NCBI GenBank assembly: GCA_913775305.1
Contig: CAJYIY010000006.1
Coordinates: forward strand, 27,136-91,135
Direction: 5' to 3'
Source of the DNA: an uncultured Erwinia sp.
GTDB taxonomy: Bacteria > Pseudomonadota > Gammaproteobacteria > Enterobacterales > Enterobacteriaceae
Length of the DNA: 64,000 nt
A program made the position numbers and the translations under genes. The number at the start of each line of letters is the position of its first letter. Positions within the stretch are counted from its first letter, which is position 1. Below are positions 45,093 to 54,845 of this stretch, piece by piece. The notes beneath the pieces were generated by a model. It searched no databases. It was not told the origin of the DNA and worked only from the letters and a program-made list of their open reading frames with translations.

Positions 45093-46092
45093 AATGCGCT
45101 CTGTTTTTCTCCTGATGCGCCGTTTCACCGGCGCATTTTTCCTGATAATCACCGTTTACCTGGTTTGATTCCGCTGGCGCAGCGTACCGGGCCCACACGC
45201 CGGGTGTTAACACTTTCACCGGTGATAATGATGACGTGCAGCACACTCCCGGTCACGAAACCGGAGAGTATTCACTATTTCTAAATCGGGTATTTATATT
45301 AATAACGGCGCAAAGTAGCCTGATTCTGTCACTTTTTTTGATTGTGTTGATTCATCGTTTTGCTGAGGTGTTTTAATCAGGTGGTTTCATTGCTTGATTT
45401 ATGCTTTTTTTAGGATTGTCTGTTTTAATCCATTACTTTTGGCTGTGCTGGTATTTTTTAGATGTGAATATTACTCGTCATTGTTACGTCATTATGTAAA
45501 TTGTGCAGGTTAAATTTTTCGCTATTGGAATTAACTGATCGGTTTTTATTTAAAAAGAAAAGTCGATGATTCCTGATTTTATTAATTTATGCCTCATCAT
45601 TTTCCAGATCTAAGTATGTGGTGTTCAGGTTGTGCTAAATTTTATTTTTGCTGATTTATAAGGTTTTTTTTGTTAAGTTCCGGTTGGATGTGGGGCGGTA
45701 TCCTTTCTTCTGATGTGTTTATAAGTGGGTGAATATGCTTTTTTAACAACATTTAGCCAGTTACAATCCTGGGTAAGGCGTTCAGGTTATTGGATTGTTA
45801 TGTTGATTTTTATAAATGGTGAGTTTTTTCATTAATCAAAATCTGATTATTCCAAATGTTGTGCTAAATCTGGTGTTTTACTCCGTCTGTTGATTGCTAT
45901 CTTCTATCATGATTAACAATATCCTCGATTTAAACGATTTAACTTCTGTCAGTTGTCTGGTTTATATTTCGCCCGGCAATAAGTTCATCGAAGCAATACC
46001 CCTTAAGGCAAGGAGTGCTATCGCTGAGTGTATGCTCGGTGACAGAGATTTCCGTCACTGAATCGATATTTTATTGTTCTATGGAGCTGCAA
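45093..46092. other. 1-kb AT-rich region upstream of the fimbrial operon
   Basis: Roughly 45300-45960 is strongly AT-rich with many T tracts and holds no supported ORF. A 12-bp direct repeat GTTGTGCTAAAT occurs at 45629-45640 and 45858-45869. No long inverted repeats of the invertible fim-switch kind were found. A long leader just before the pilin (45990-46092) includes AAGGAGTGC before an in-frame GTG at 46015 that would extend the pilin N-terminus implausibly. Confidence 0.55.
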
Positions 46093-46638
46093 ATGAAAAA
46101 AGTATTACTGCCTTTTATGGCGCTGGTATTATCTGCAACCACCTACAATGCAATGGCTTCTCATGGCACGGTTAAATTCACCGGAGAGATCAAGCGTTCC
46201 GCTTGTGAAGTCACTTCCGATACTCAAAATAAAGAAGTGTATTTGGGGACTTATCCAACTTCGGCCTTTAAGAATATTGGGGATAAATCAGCCTCTAAAG
46301 GTTTCCAGGTTTCTTTAAAAGATTGCGATCCGGGCGATTACACGATGCGCTTCGATGGTAAAACCGTTCCTGGCCATTTTGAACTGCTGTCCGTGAGCGC
46401 AGAGGGGAGTGAAGGCAGTGCTGCCGCAACGGGAATCGGTATTGAGATTACCGACAACAATGGCGATGTACTGCCCATCGCTGACGGCACCAACATAAGT
46501 GACAGCGTAGCTAAAGTAAATGTTCCTGTTGGCCAGACAACGGCTGTATTTAATTTTCAGGCACGCTACCGTTCATTTGCTGCGGTTACGCCTGGACTGG
46601 CCAACGCCACCAGCTCATTTACCATCGAATATAAATAA
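46093..46638 (+). CDS. Major fimbrial subunit (type 1-like pilin)
   Basis: A 181-residue pilin exported through a signal peptide (1-22, MKKVLLPFMALVLSATTYNA then MA). The mature protein starts SHGTVKFTGEIKRSACEVTS, with Cys near 38 and 77 forming the usual disulfide, and ends in the donor-strand region SSFTIEYK with penultimate Tyr. These are the marks of the chaperone-usher Fimbrial superfamily. A GGAG site precedes the ATG at 46093. It is first in a four-gene operon with chaperone, usher and tip adhesin. Confidence 0.9.
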   Translation: MKKVLLPFMALVLSATTYNAMASHGTVKFTGEIKRSACEVTSDTQNKEVYLGTYPTSAFKNIGDKSASKGFQVSLKDCDPGDYTMRFDGKTVPGHFELLSVSAEGSEGSAAATGIGIEITDNNGDVLPIADGTNISDSVAKVNVPVGQTTAVFNFQARYRSFAAVTPGLANATSSFTIEYK

Positions 46639-46686
46639 TTAGACTTCAGGACAATCAGGGCCAGGGATGGCCCATTAAGGATAGCA

Positions 46687-47373
46687 ATGAAACAGTTCTT
46701 CGTTGCTCTGCTAATGCTGGGGGCTTTCAGTAGCTACGCCGGTATTCAGGTAGATGCCACTCGTGTGATTTATAAAGGGGCTGACAAATCGGCTTCACTA
46801 CCCATTCAGAACGATGCTTCTGAGGCTTATATGGTGCAAACCTGGCTGGATACGGGGGATAAAAGTCAGGTGCCGAAAAACTTGCCCATCGTGGTTGTAC
46901 CGCCCATTCTGAAAATGGACGCGGGAAAAACGGCCATTCTGCGTTTTATCTATTCGGGGACAGGCCTGCCTCAGGATAAAGAGACCTTGCTGTGGATCAA
47001 CGTGCAGGAAATCCCACCGGGACCCAAGCGGGATAACGTATTGCAGATTGCGGTACGGACGCGAATTAAACTTTTTTACCGTCCAGATTCGCTTAATACC
47101 TCACTGGAAAAACAGGTAGAAAAATTACGCTGGCAGCGAACTGCTTCAGGGTTGCAGGTGGTTAACGACGGTCCGTTACATATTACCTTCGGTACTCTGC
47201 ATATGAAAAACCGCGCAGGCAGGGTCGTTAACGTCGAGGCGAACATGGTTGAGCCTGGCGGTCGCCTGTTATTTAAATTACCGGTGGATGTCATCGCAGG
47301 TAACACTATCTCATTTAGCTATATCAATGACTTTGGCGGGAAAACAGAAGTCAGGGATGCTTCAGTACAATAA
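46687..47373 (+). CDS. Periplasmic fimbrial chaperone (PapD family)
   Basis: A 228-residue two-Ig-domain chaperone that donates a strand to unfolded pilins. Signal peptide 1-18 (ending SYA). The conserved pilin-binding Arg in VDATRVIYKGADKSASLPIQ (near residue 26) and Lys near 125 (RTRIKLFYRP), and the family signature LLWINVQEIPP, are present. Lies 48 bp after the pilin and 19 bp before the usher. Confidence 0.92.
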   Translation: MKQFFVALLMLGAFSSYAGIQVDATRVIYKGADKSASLPIQNDASEAYMVQTWLDTGDKSQVPKNLPIVVVPPILKMDAGKTAILRFIYSGTGLPQDKETLLWINVQEIPPGPKRDNVLQIAVRTRIKLFYRPDSLNTSLEKQVEKLRWQRTASGLQVVNDGPLHITFGTLHMKNRAGRVVNVEANMVEPGGRLLFKLPVDVIAGNTISFSYINDFGGKTEVRDASVQ

Positions 47374-47392
47374 GCAATAAGAGAGACAGGGA

Positions 47393-49990
47393 ATGGCATC
47401 TCAACGAAGTCTGAGCTATGGAATAAACAGACTGACAACGTCGATCCGCTTTGCGATCGCCGTTACCAGTTTACCGCTGCTGTGGAGCAAAGTTGCTACG
47501 GCAGATAACTTTAATATGTCATTTGTTCATGGGACCGAAAACCGCAAAAGCGCGCAGGCCATCGCCGAGGGCGAATCGATGCTGCCGGGAACCTATCCTT
47601 TTGATATTTACGTTAATCTTAATCAGGTTGATCGCAAGCGCGTGACATTTCGCCGCGTGGGTGGAAAATCGGTGTCCCAGGCCTGTCTTAAGGCCGAAGA
47701 TTTACTGAGCTATGCTGTCAAACTGCCTGGTACCCTTCCTGCAGAAAGTTGTGTTGATCTACCTGCGATCATTCCGGGAGCCAGCGTCACCTATGATGCC
47801 GGGATTCAGCAGATTAATATTTCGGTGCCGCAGAGCATGATGGAAAAGACCGCTCGCGGTGCGGTTCCGGTGAGTATGTATGATGAAGGGATCAACGCAC
47901 TCTTTGCCAACTATACCGCTAACTACAGTAAAAACAGCTACCGCCATAAGGATACTGAAGATAGCGAATATACCTTCATCGGACTCAATAGCGGTCTGAA
48001 CGTTGGCCCCCTACGCTTGCGCAACAATGCTACGTTTGATAAACAAAGCGGCAGCAGTGGCGACTGGAACAGCATTGCCACCTGGGCTGAAACCGATATT
48101 GTGCCGTGGCGCAGTCGCTTAGCGGTGGGGCAGGTGAGTAGCAGTAACAGCGTTTTTAACAGTTTCCAGCTTCGCGGCGTTCAGTTATCCAGCGTGGATG
48201 AGATGCTCCCGGACAGCCTGCGCGGCTACGCCCCGGTGGTGCGCGGTGTGGCTGCCACTAACGCCCGCGTTGAGATCCGTCAGAACGGCTACATTATCTA
48301 TAGCGCCAACGTAGCTCCGGGACCGTTTGAGTTTCACGATATTTTTCCCTACGCCAACAACGGTGACCTGAGCGTCACGGTGAATGAGGCCGACGGTACG
48401 CATAAAAACTTTACCGTCGCCTATTCGTCGGTGGCCAATATGCTGCGCGAAGGTATCTGGAATTTCCAGTTCACCGCCGGGAAATATCACAGCGGCAACG
48501 GCGGCTATCAGCCTGAGCTCATTCAGGGCACCGTCGCCAGGGGAACGCAGTACAACCTGACCCCCTATGGTGGGATTATTCTTGCCAAACACTATCGCTC
48601 CGCTGCCATCGGCATCGGGAAAAACCTGGGGGGCTGGGGCGCAGTTTCGCTGGACGGTGCGATTTCCGATACCGATTTGGCCAACGGCGACAGCAAGCAG
48701 GGGCAGAGCTTTCGCTTCCTCTACTCCAAATCGCTTAACCAGGTCGGTACCACCTTCCAGCTGGCGGGCTATCGCTATGCCACCTCGGGTTATTACGATC
48801 TGAGTGATGCCGTGAGGGAGCGCAGCAACTGGAAACATGGCGTTTACGCTGACGACTACTGGAACCCCACCGAGGTTAAAGCGGGAGAGTTTTCTCATCA
48901 GCAGAGTAAGAAACGCACGCGGTATACCACACAGTTTGGCAACAAACGCCAGCGCGTTGAGCTTTCCCTTAACCAGCAGCTGTGGACGGGGGCAGGTCTG
49001 TATGCCAACGTCAGCCATCAAAATTACTGGGAGGATGGAGGCAGCGACCGCACGATCCAGGTGGGTTACAACGACGTGTATAAAAATATCTCCTACGGCG
49101 CCTACTGGCAGGATACGCGCAGCCAGTACGGTTACTCCGATCACAGCATCAATTTTATCGTCTCCATTCCGCTGGGCTGGGGCAACGACAGCAATTCGAC
49201 CACGGCGAATATCAGCATGGCGCACAGTAAGCAAAGCGGCGACAGCTACACCACCGGCATCAGCGGCACGCTGTTGGATGACCATCGCATGAACTACGCG
49301 GTCTCCACCGGTCACACGCAGTCCTCCGGCCAGAACAGCAACCTTAATCTGGGCTACAGCAGCAGCGTAGCCAATTTTGACGGCAGTTATGCTTACAGCC
49401 GCAATTATCAGCAAATGGGTGCGGGCATATCCGGCGGTCTGCTGTTGCACTCTGGTGGCGCAACCCTGACGCAGCCGTTACAAAATACCTTCATGCTGAT
49501 AGAGGCGAAGGATGCTAAAGGTGTACGGCTTGAAAACCAACCCGGTGTGGCGATTGACCGCTTCGGCTACGCCGTGGTGCCTTCCGCTAACCCATACCGC
49601 CTGAACTATGTGGCCCTGCGTACCCGGGATTTCGGCGCGGAACTGGATGTGCCGGTAGCCAGTAAACAGGTCGTCCCGATGGAGAAAGCGATTGTGAAGG
49701 TGGCTTTTGACACCTTTAAAGGCTTGAGCCTGTTGATTCATACGCGGCTGGCCAACGGTGACTATCCGGCCATAGGTGCCAGCGTATTTAACGCCGGGGG
49801 GCGCAACAGCGGGACCGTTGGCCTCAACGGAGATGTCTACGTCTCCGGGGTGAAACCGGGTGAAGCGCTGACCGTAAGATGGGGCCCAAATGCCGGGCAG
49901 CAGTGTATTTTACCGATACCGCAGAGCCTGGGTAATCCGTCGTCTGTTCAGGGGTATCGGGATATCGCTTTAGAATGCCAGGGAAGATAA
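47393..49990 (+). CDS. Outer-membrane fimbrial usher
   Basis: An 865-residue outer-membrane usher. Signal peptide is unusually long (to about residue 38, ending ATA); the periplasmic N-domain begins DNFNMSFVHGTENRKSAQAI. A beta-barrel with the plug domain in the middle (LRGYAPVVRGVAATNARVEI, the strongest usher signature) and a C-terminal domain ending QQCILPIPQ follow. It assembles and exports the fimbria. Two bases separate its stop from the adhesin GTG. Confidence 0.93.
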   Translation: MASQRSLSYGINRLTTSIRFAIAVTSLPLLWSKVATADNFNMSFVHGTENRKSAQAIAEGESMLPGTYPFDIYVNLNQVDRKRVTFRRVGGKSVSQACLKAEDLLSYAVKLPGTLPAESCVDLPAIIPGASVTYDAGIQQINISVPQSMMEKTARGAVPVSMYDEGINALFANYTANYSKNSYRHKDTEDSEYTFIGLNSGLNVGPLRLRNNATFDKQSGSSGDWNSIATWAETDIVPWRSRLAVGQVSSSNSVFNSFQLRGVQLSSVDEMLPDSLRGYAPVVRGVAATNARVEIRQNGYIIYSANVAPGPFEFHDIFPYANNGDLSVTVNEADGTHKNFTVAYSSVANMLREGIWNFQFTAGKYHSGNGGYQPELIQGTVARGTQYNLTPYGGIILAKHYRSAAIGIGKNLGGWGAVSLDGAISDTDLANGDSKQGQSFRFLYSKSLNQVGTTFQLAGYRYATSGYYDLSDAVRERSNWKHGVYADDYWNPTEVKAGEFSHQQSKKRTRYTTQFGNKRQRVELSLNQQLWTGAGLYANVSHQNYWEDGGSDRTIQVGYNDVYKNISYGAYWQDTRSQYGYSDHSINFIVSIPLGWGNDSNSTTANISMAHSKQSGDSYTTGISGTLLDDHRMNYAVSTGHTQSSGQNSNLNLGYSSSVANFDGSYAYSRNYQQMGAGISGGLLLHSGGATLTQPLQNTFMLIEAKDAKGVRLENQPGVAIDRFGYAVVPSANPYRLNYVALRTRDFGAELDVPVASKQVVPMEKAIVKVAFDTFKGLSLLIHTRLANGDYPAIGASVFNAGGRNSGTVGLNGDVYVSGVKPGEALTVRWGPNAGQQCILPIPQSLGNPSSVQGYRDIALECQGR

Positions 49991-49991
49991 A

Positions 49992-51065
49992 GTGCAAAAA
50001 ATGACCAAACTCCGACGTAATGCCTCGTTGACACTGCTGGGGCTGGCAGGGCTGCTGCTGATGCAGCAGGTTTCGGCGATGCAGTGCCGATTCGGTAACG
50101 CAACGGGCAGCAGCACGCCGAGCGGCGGCGTCAGTCAGAACATCGATATCGGGCGACCTGTCGTGATAGCCGCCAGTGATTTTGTTGCCAATAACATTGT
50201 CTGGCGCTCACAGAATCTCACCTCAACGTTTACCTGCTGGGACACCAACGGAATGGCCCGGAGTGAACACGCCTACATTTACTGGAATCCGAAAAATGGC
50301 TTCGGTGCGTTGGATCCTTCGCTTGCGGTGGGAGTATCGATTAACGGTATGGATTACGATGCCATTAACCATCAGCAAAGCACTGAACGACCCACCGGGC
50401 CGGATTTAGGCATGGGCATAATTGGGATCGGTGGCAGCACTGCCCAGCCTCAGGCAATAACCATTAACTATTCTGTGTATATCAAGGCAACCGGTATTCG
50501 TCCACCTGCGGGCAATCTCGCGCCGCTGGCGCAGGCGTCATTATTCCAGATTGATGGCGGAAACGGACTCAATCCCGTCCAGGGACAGGCCTTTAATGCC
50601 TATCTCAAAGGGTTGGATAAAATTCGGGTGGTGCAGTGCAACCCGCAGATTAGCGTGACGGCGAACAGCGGCTCCAGCGTTGATTTCGGCTCGCTGAACT
50701 CTTCCGGAGCGAAACCCGGCGTGGTGGCGAAACAGGTGCCGTTCAATATTAAAGCCACGCTAACCGGCGGCGAGTGCGCGGGACAGTCGCTGCAGGCCAG
50801 TTTCAGCAGCACCAACACCGATCCGGGCAACGACGCCTATATACTGCCGGCCACCCGGCCCGGTGTGGCAATTTATCTGACGAAGCAGGGGGATTTGTCC
50901 GGAACGCCTATTCCGATGCAGACCACGGTTGATTTCGGCCATGAGCTGCAGGAAAAACAGACGGAAGTGACGGAAACGTTCCTCGCCCACCTGAAGTGGC
51001 TGACCGATAACCCAAAGCCGGGGATATTCAGCGCAACGGCGAATGTCGACGTTATCTTCAAGTAA
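49992..51065 (+). CDS. Fimbrial tip adhesin (two-domain)
   Basis: A 357-residue protein with signal peptide (about 1-29, ending VSA), an N-terminal receptor-binding domain (about 30-210) and a C-terminal pilin-like domain (about 215-357; IRVVQCNPQISVTANSGSSV and the closing ATANVDVIFK). This is the layout of FimH- and MrkD-like tip adhesins. GTG at 49992, five bases after GGGAAG, fits better than ATG at 50001. The lectin domain shows no close match known to me, so the receptor is unknown. Confidence 0.85.
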   Translation: MQKMTKLRRNASLTLLGLAGLLLMQQVSAMQCRFGNATGSSTPSGGVSQNIDIGRPVVIAASDFVANNIVWRSQNLTSTFTCWDTNGMARSEHAYIYWNPKNGFGALDPSLAVGVSINGMDYDAINHQQSTERPTGPDLGMGIIGIGGSTAQPQAITINYSVYIKATGIRPPAGNLAPLAQASLFQIDGGNGLNPVQGQAFNAYLKGLDKIRVVQCNPQISVTANSGSSVDFGSLNSSGAKPGVVAKQVPFNIKATLTGGECAGQSLQASFSSTNTDPGNDAYILPATRPGVAIYLTKQGDLSGTPIPMQTTVDFGHELQEKQTEVTETFLAHLKWLTDNPKPGIFSATANVDVIFK

Positions 51066-51516
51066 GCACCGGCATAGCTGAACCGGACGCCGTAAGCGGC
51101 AACAGGCCATTAAAGCTTTTCACAATGGCCTGAATTCATTGCGTCAGACAGACAATACCCGCACCGGCATATTCTGCGTTGCCCTGTTCTGGCATCCATT
51201 GAATCAGGAGCGGCGATCGCTCCGGCAGTGGTATCAAAGCGTTGCTGCAGGCGCTTCATCTGCTCTTTTTGTCGACGTGGAGCGGTTCCACCTCGCGCAG
51301 TGGAGCAGCATGTCATTTTCATCAGACAGAAATTATCGGCTATGCTCAAGTATCACTGCGGGTTCGTGCAGCGCCGGAAACGGTGGATAACGGGTGATCA
51401 GAGAGTGGTTTGATTGGGCTTTTAAGCGGTGATAGCATGGGATTCCCGGCCAGCGATAACTTTATTTTGCTGTCTCGTCTGACCGGAATTTTTTCCTGGT
51501 GTTGGCTGTTTAAGCG

Positions 51517-51543
51517 ACCTGACCCAATGAGTCAGGTTTTTTT
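51517..51543 (+). terminator. Rho-independent terminator before esaR
   Basis: ACCTGAC (51517-51523) and GTCAGGT (51531-51537) form a 7-bp stem with a 7-base loop, followed by seven T. It probably ends readthrough from the fimbrial side before the quorum-sensing regulator. Confidence 0.85.
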
Positions 51544-51613
51544 AATGCCTCAACAACGGGGATGAGTGTACCCTTAGAGGATTTATTTGTAATTAGTTCT
51601 TAAGTATTGTATT

Positions 51614-51633
51614 AGCTATACTAAAGTGCAGGT
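51614..51633 (+). promoter_or_regulatory. EsaR-box (lux-box-like) in the esaR promoter
   Basis: AGCTATACTAAAGTGCAGGT agrees at 16 of 20 positions with the P. stewartii esaR box as I recall it (GCCTGTACTATAGTGCAGGT), with the right half-site intact. The TATACT inside it (51617-51622) looks like the -10 of esaR, so bound EsaR without AHL would block its own promoter. Confidence 0.75.
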
Positions 51634-51672
51634 GCTACTCTAAGGCTGTGTCAGAATTCACATGGAGCTTGA

Positions 51673-52422
51673 ATGTTTTCTTTCTTCGATGAAAACCAGA
51701 CAGTAACGGATACTCTTCAGGCGTATATACAGAGAAAACTCTCTCCTTATGGTAATCCTGCGTATGCATTCACCGTGGTCAGTAAGAAAAATCCTTCAGA
51801 TGTTCTTATTATTTCCAGTTATCCCGACGATTGGGTGAACCTTTATCGTACCAATAACTTCCAGCTGACGGATCCGGTCATCCTTAGCGCTTTTAAACGA
51901 ACATCGCCTTTTGCCTGGGATGAAAACATCACTCTGATGTCCGATCTCAGGTTCACTAAAATTTTCTCGCTCTCAAAGCAGTACAACATCGTGAACGGCT
52001 TCACATTCGTTCTGCACGACCATATGAATAACCTCGCGCTGCTGTCGCTGATCATTGACGGGAACGATCAGGGGGCGCTGGAGCAGCGCTTGTCCACCGG
52101 CCAGGGCGAACTCCAGATGCTACTGATTGATTTTAATGAGCAGATGTACCGTCTGGCGGGCTTAAACACCGACAGGGCGCAGGCGAAACGTGAGGATGGC
52201 GAGCGGGCGATGTTTACTCTGCGGGAGAATGAAGTGCTGTACTGGTCCAGCATGGGAAAAACCTACGCGGAAATTGCAGCCATCACCGGCATTTCGGTCA
52301 GCACGGTAAAATTTCATATAAAAAATGTGGTCGCCAAGCTTGGCGTGAGTAACGCCCGGCAGGCTATCCGGCTGGGCGTTGAATTGGATCTTATCAGACC
52401 GGCAGCGTCAGCGGCCAGGTAG
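51673..52422 (+). CDS. esaR: Quorum-sensing regulator EsaR/EanR (LuxR family)
   Basis: A 249-residue LuxR-type receptor: autoinducer-binding domain at about 15-165 (SSYPDDWVNLYRTNNFQLTD, SPFAWDE with the conserved Trp and Asp) and a C-terminal HTH at about 180-245 (TLRENEVLYWSSMGKTYAEI). It closely resembles EsaR, a member that binds DNA as apoprotein and is released by 3-oxo-C6-HSL, rather than LuxR-type activators. Its 3' end overlaps esaI by 29 bases in convergent orientation, the normal esaI/esaR layout. An EsaR-box sits in its promoter. Confidence 0.93.
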   Translation: MFSFFDENQTVTDTLQAYIQRKLSPYGNPAYAFTVVSKKNPSDVLIISSYPDDWVNLYRTNNFQLTDPVILSAFKRTSPFAWDENITLMSDLRFTKIFSLSKQYNIVNGFTFVLHDHMNNLALLSLIIDGNDQGALEQRLSTGQGELQMLLIDFNEQMYRLAGLNTDRAQAKREDGERAMFTLRENEVLYWSSMGKTYAEIAAITGISVSTVKFHIKNVVAKLGVSNARQAIRLGVELDLIRPAASAAR

Positions 52423-53026
52423 ACAGGGATTGCTCCTCGCTGCCTCTGCAGCTGATAAGCTTCTGCGACAGCATGGTTCTGTCCCTGTCGCCGGCGGGCA
52501 GCGTGAGCAGATAAATCCGCTCTTTCTCGCTCAGGTAAGCTTCCTTCAGTACGGTAATATCCCATCCTGACCGCCGCAAAACCCTCAGCATCGGGCGGCT
52601 GACGATAGTGTAAATTTCGGCATACTGATTGTGCTGCGCCCAGTTAACCATCGCCAGAAACAGTGTCTGACTCACCGGATAATGTTCACCCAGCAGCCGG
52701 CGGGCCCGGGCTTTATCAACAAAGAAGCGGCTGGACTCGGTTCCGTACGCAGGCAAAGCAACGGTGTTAAAACTGGCATTAAAGGTATGCGTGATCATAT
52801 TAGGTCGCTGAAGGGCAATAAATCGCACGCTGCACACCAGTTGACCTTGATAAATACCGAGAATATAACGGGTTCCTGGCCCGTCAAACTCATCGAACTC
52901 CATTCCCTGGTTGCATACCACATCCCATCCAAGGCGATCGCTGAAGGTCGTTTTCCTCAGCGCATAGAGCTCTTCAGAACGGGTGGTTTTCAACTCTTCA
53001 TAACTTACGTCAAACAGTTCAAGCAT
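52394..53026 (-). CDS. esaI: Acyl-homoserine-lactone synthase EsaI/EanI (LuxI family)
   Basis: Makes acyl-homoserine lactone from S-adenosylmethionine and acyl-ACP. The 210 residues match EsaI in length, and all family invariants are present by count: Arg24, Phe28, Trp34, Asp45, Asp48, Arg68, Phe82, Glu97 and Arg100. Thr140, which in EsaI selects 3-oxo acyl chains, is conserved (IYTIVSR), so the product is predicted to be 3-oxo-hexanoyl-HSL. Convergent with esaR, overlapping by 29 bases at the 3' ends. Confidence 0.95.
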   Translation of the reverse strand: MLELFDVSYEELKTTRSEELYALRKTTFSDRLGWDVVCNQGMEFDEFDGPGTRYILGIYQGQLVCSVRFIALQRPNMITHTFNASFNTVALPAYGTESSRFFVDKARARRLLGEHYPVSQTLFLAMVNWAQHNQYAEIYTIVSRPMLRVLRRSGWDITVLKEAYLSEKERIYLLTLPAGDRDRTMLSQKLISCRGSEEQSLSTWPLTLPV

Positions 53027-53435
53027 TCCTTATCCCCTAAAAAAAACCGCAGCTTTTCTTGCCGCTCTCCACAGGATTCTACAAATTTTTTAACGTTCCG
53101 TTCAGTGTAAAAACAGTTTATGGAATAAAAGTGATTTTATGCTGGCAGCAAAGAACGTTTAACTCTCGGCGGATCTTTTCAGCGGCGAAAACCGTAACCT
53201 TCAGTCATGGAATGGAAAAATACCGACCTGAATCCGGCGTGACTGCAGGCCTGGAGGAGGGGAGTCACTTCCGTCTGTAAAACATGAATCATCCTGAAGA
53301 CAGAAAAAATTAAGTTTATCTGTTATCTGAACACGGGGGTTCTGCGGATGCCTTCAGCCGGTCAGGCTTCCGCTAATCTAACGGTGTTGGTAAAGTGAGC
53401 AACAGATGCTGAGACGGAGTGATAAGGAGTTCAGG
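53027..53435. other. Spacer between esaI and the divergent unknown gene
   Basis: About 410 bp containing the esaI promoter and the promoter of the rightward gene at 53436. No lux-box comparable to the esaR one was found. A plus-strand frame at 53059-53280 has no ribosome site and was not called. Confidence 0.5.
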
Positions 53436-54095
53436 GTGGCAGAGAGAATTGATTATCAGATTGAAAAATACCACTTCACCGAAGTTAGCGAGCCCGAACA
53501 TCTTACTCAGCAGTGGACAGCGGTTATTGAAAAATGTCATGAGACGCAGGCCGGAGTCGAGGAGCGTTTGCGTCTCGCCCTGCAGAATGTTGACTACGTC
53601 ACCAGCTTTGAACTGCCCTTTCGACTGCTGCTGATCCGCGCCCCGCAGCTGATCGCCAGCCTCCGTGACCGGCTTCCCGTCCGCCAGAAAAACGTCATTT
53701 TCAACGGTAAGCGCTTCGGCTGCGTGTACAGCCTGAAAACCGAGCTGAGTGCCATCCCGGAGGCTTTCCAGTACCGCTTATCCACCCGCATCCGGCGAGT
53801 CAATGCCGCAGGCAATTCGGCCGCACCCTTCCAGCAGATAGCCAAAGAGACCAAAGCACCGCGCGATCGCCTGAGGACCGCACTGGAAAGTGGGCTACAG
53901 GTCACGGTGCTTGATGGTATGTTCTGGTTTGGCATCCAGCGTATGGCAGCGGATATTCAGCGGCTGAGAAGGAGCGGGATGAGGATTGCGACCGCGGAAG
54001 TGGAGGTGTCTGACAGCCTGACCGGAACGCTGCGGCGGGTGCCGGTTTATCGGCTTGCGGAGACAGCAGAATTAAACCTGAGCAATCAACAGTGA
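53436..54095 (+). CDS. Unknown protein with winged-helix-like C-terminus next to esaI
   Basis: A 219-residue protein I do not recognise. GTG at 53436, six bases after AAGGAG, is preferred to the ATG at 53406, which has no ribosome site. The C-terminal part, [20 protein letters not shown] followed by [11 protein letters not shown] and [10 protein letters not shown], has the shape of a short winged helix: a recognition helix, a wing of beta strands and a closing Val-Tyr-Arg-Leu strand, like small phage HTH_39 domains. The N-terminal half is helical with many charged residues. Not secreted. Divergent from esaI, convergent with the DeoR gene (24-base overlap). A regulatory role is inference. Confidence 0.6.
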   Translation: MAERIDYQIEKYHFTEVSEPEHLTQQWTAVIEKCHETQAGVEERLRLALQNVDYVTSFELPFRLLLIRAPQLIASLRDRLPVRQKNVIFNGKRFGCVYSLKTELSAIPEAFQYRLSTRIRRVNAAGNSAAPFQQIAKETKAPRDRLRTALESGLQVTVLDGMFWFGIQRMAADIQRLRRSGMRIATAEVEVSDSLTGTLRRVPVYRLAETAELNLSNQQ

Positions 54096-54839
54096 TACGC
54101 GGTCAGCCTTCAGACCCGAGACAGTATCGGGCTGGAGTTTATTATCGGTTATGATTGCAGAGAATTCGCGAAGCGGCGCAATGCAATACAATGACCAGGC
54201 ATGATATTTACTGCTGTCGGCCAGCAATATTTTCTGTCTTGCATTGGCGATAATGCTCTGTTTCAGATTCGCTTTTTCTTCTGTTGGTGCCGTGACGCCT
54301 TTTTCCATACTCCATGAGTTGCAACTCATAAAGGCGATGTCAGGGTAGATGCTCTTCAGAAAAGCATGGCCGTGTGGGCCGATGCTCGACTGGCTGCTGG
54401 CATCAATGCGACCACCAATCATATTCACCTCAATGCTACTGAACGCAGACAGATAAAGCGCAATATGCAAATCTACGGTAAACACCTTCAGGGAAAGATG
54501 GGTGATTCTGCGTGCCAGTTCCATCATAGTGGTACCGGCATCCAGCACGACAGAATCGTTATTGTTAATAAGTCGGACTGCCGCTTCGGCGATGGCGATC
54601 TTTTCTGCATGGCTGACGGCCAGCTTTTCATCGGTGGTAGGCTGGCTGGTAATTACACGGTTAAGGACAATCCCGCCATGAGCGCGCGAAATAACACCCG
54701 TTTTATCCAGCTTAATTAGATCCCGCCGGATAGTTGCCGGTGACGCCCCGATACATTCCACGAGCTGCTCTACCGTAACCAGGTTATGGCCTTTGATAAA
54801 ATTAACGATGTTTTCGAGGCGAGCCTGTCCTTTAACCAT
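54072..54839 (-). CDS. DeoR-family transcriptional regulator of the threonate operon
   Basis: A 255-residue DeoR-type regulator: N-terminal winged HTH (about 6-60, [20 protein letters not shown]) and a DeoRC sugar-phosphate sensor domain ([16 protein letters not shown], with the DSSK motif). It follows pdxA2 by six bases, so it is co-transcribed with the genes it probably controls. The likely operators are two tandem TGATTnnATTAAATCA palindromes in front of kdgT. Effector is likely a phosphorylated intermediate such as 4-phospho-D-threonate. Confidence 0.85.
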   Translation of the reverse strand: MVKGQARLENIVNFIKGHNLVTVEQLVECIGASPATIRRDLIKLDKTGVISRAHGGIVLNRVITSQPTTDEKLAVSHAEKIAIAEAAVRLINNNDSVVLDAGTTMMELARRITHLSLKVFTVDLHIALYLSAFSSIEVNMIGGRIDASSQSSIGPHGHAFLKSIYPDIAFMSCNSWSMEKGVTAPTEEKANLKQSIIANARQKILLADSSKYHAWSLYCIAPLREFSAIITDNKLQPDTVSGLKADRVSLLIAQV

Positions 54840-54845
54840 AGATAA

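Larger units (their letters stand above)
51066..51672. other. Spacer between fimbrial adhesin and esaR
   Basis: About 600 bp. It contains a plus-strand terminator (51517-51543) and, just before esaR, an EsaR-box. Short frames at 51110-51420 on both strands lack support. The adhesin operon has no obvious strong terminator within its first 300 bp downstream. Confidence 0.5.

Noticed and set aside
45300..46000. Invertible fim-switch in front of the fimbrial operon
   Set aside because: No pair of inverted repeats of suitable length and spacing, and no FimB/FimE-type recombinase gene nearby; only a 12-bp direct repeat was found.
48185..49450. 421-codon minus-strand frame inside the usher gene
   Set aside because: Shadow of the usher coding sequence, which has clear signatures in the plus frame.
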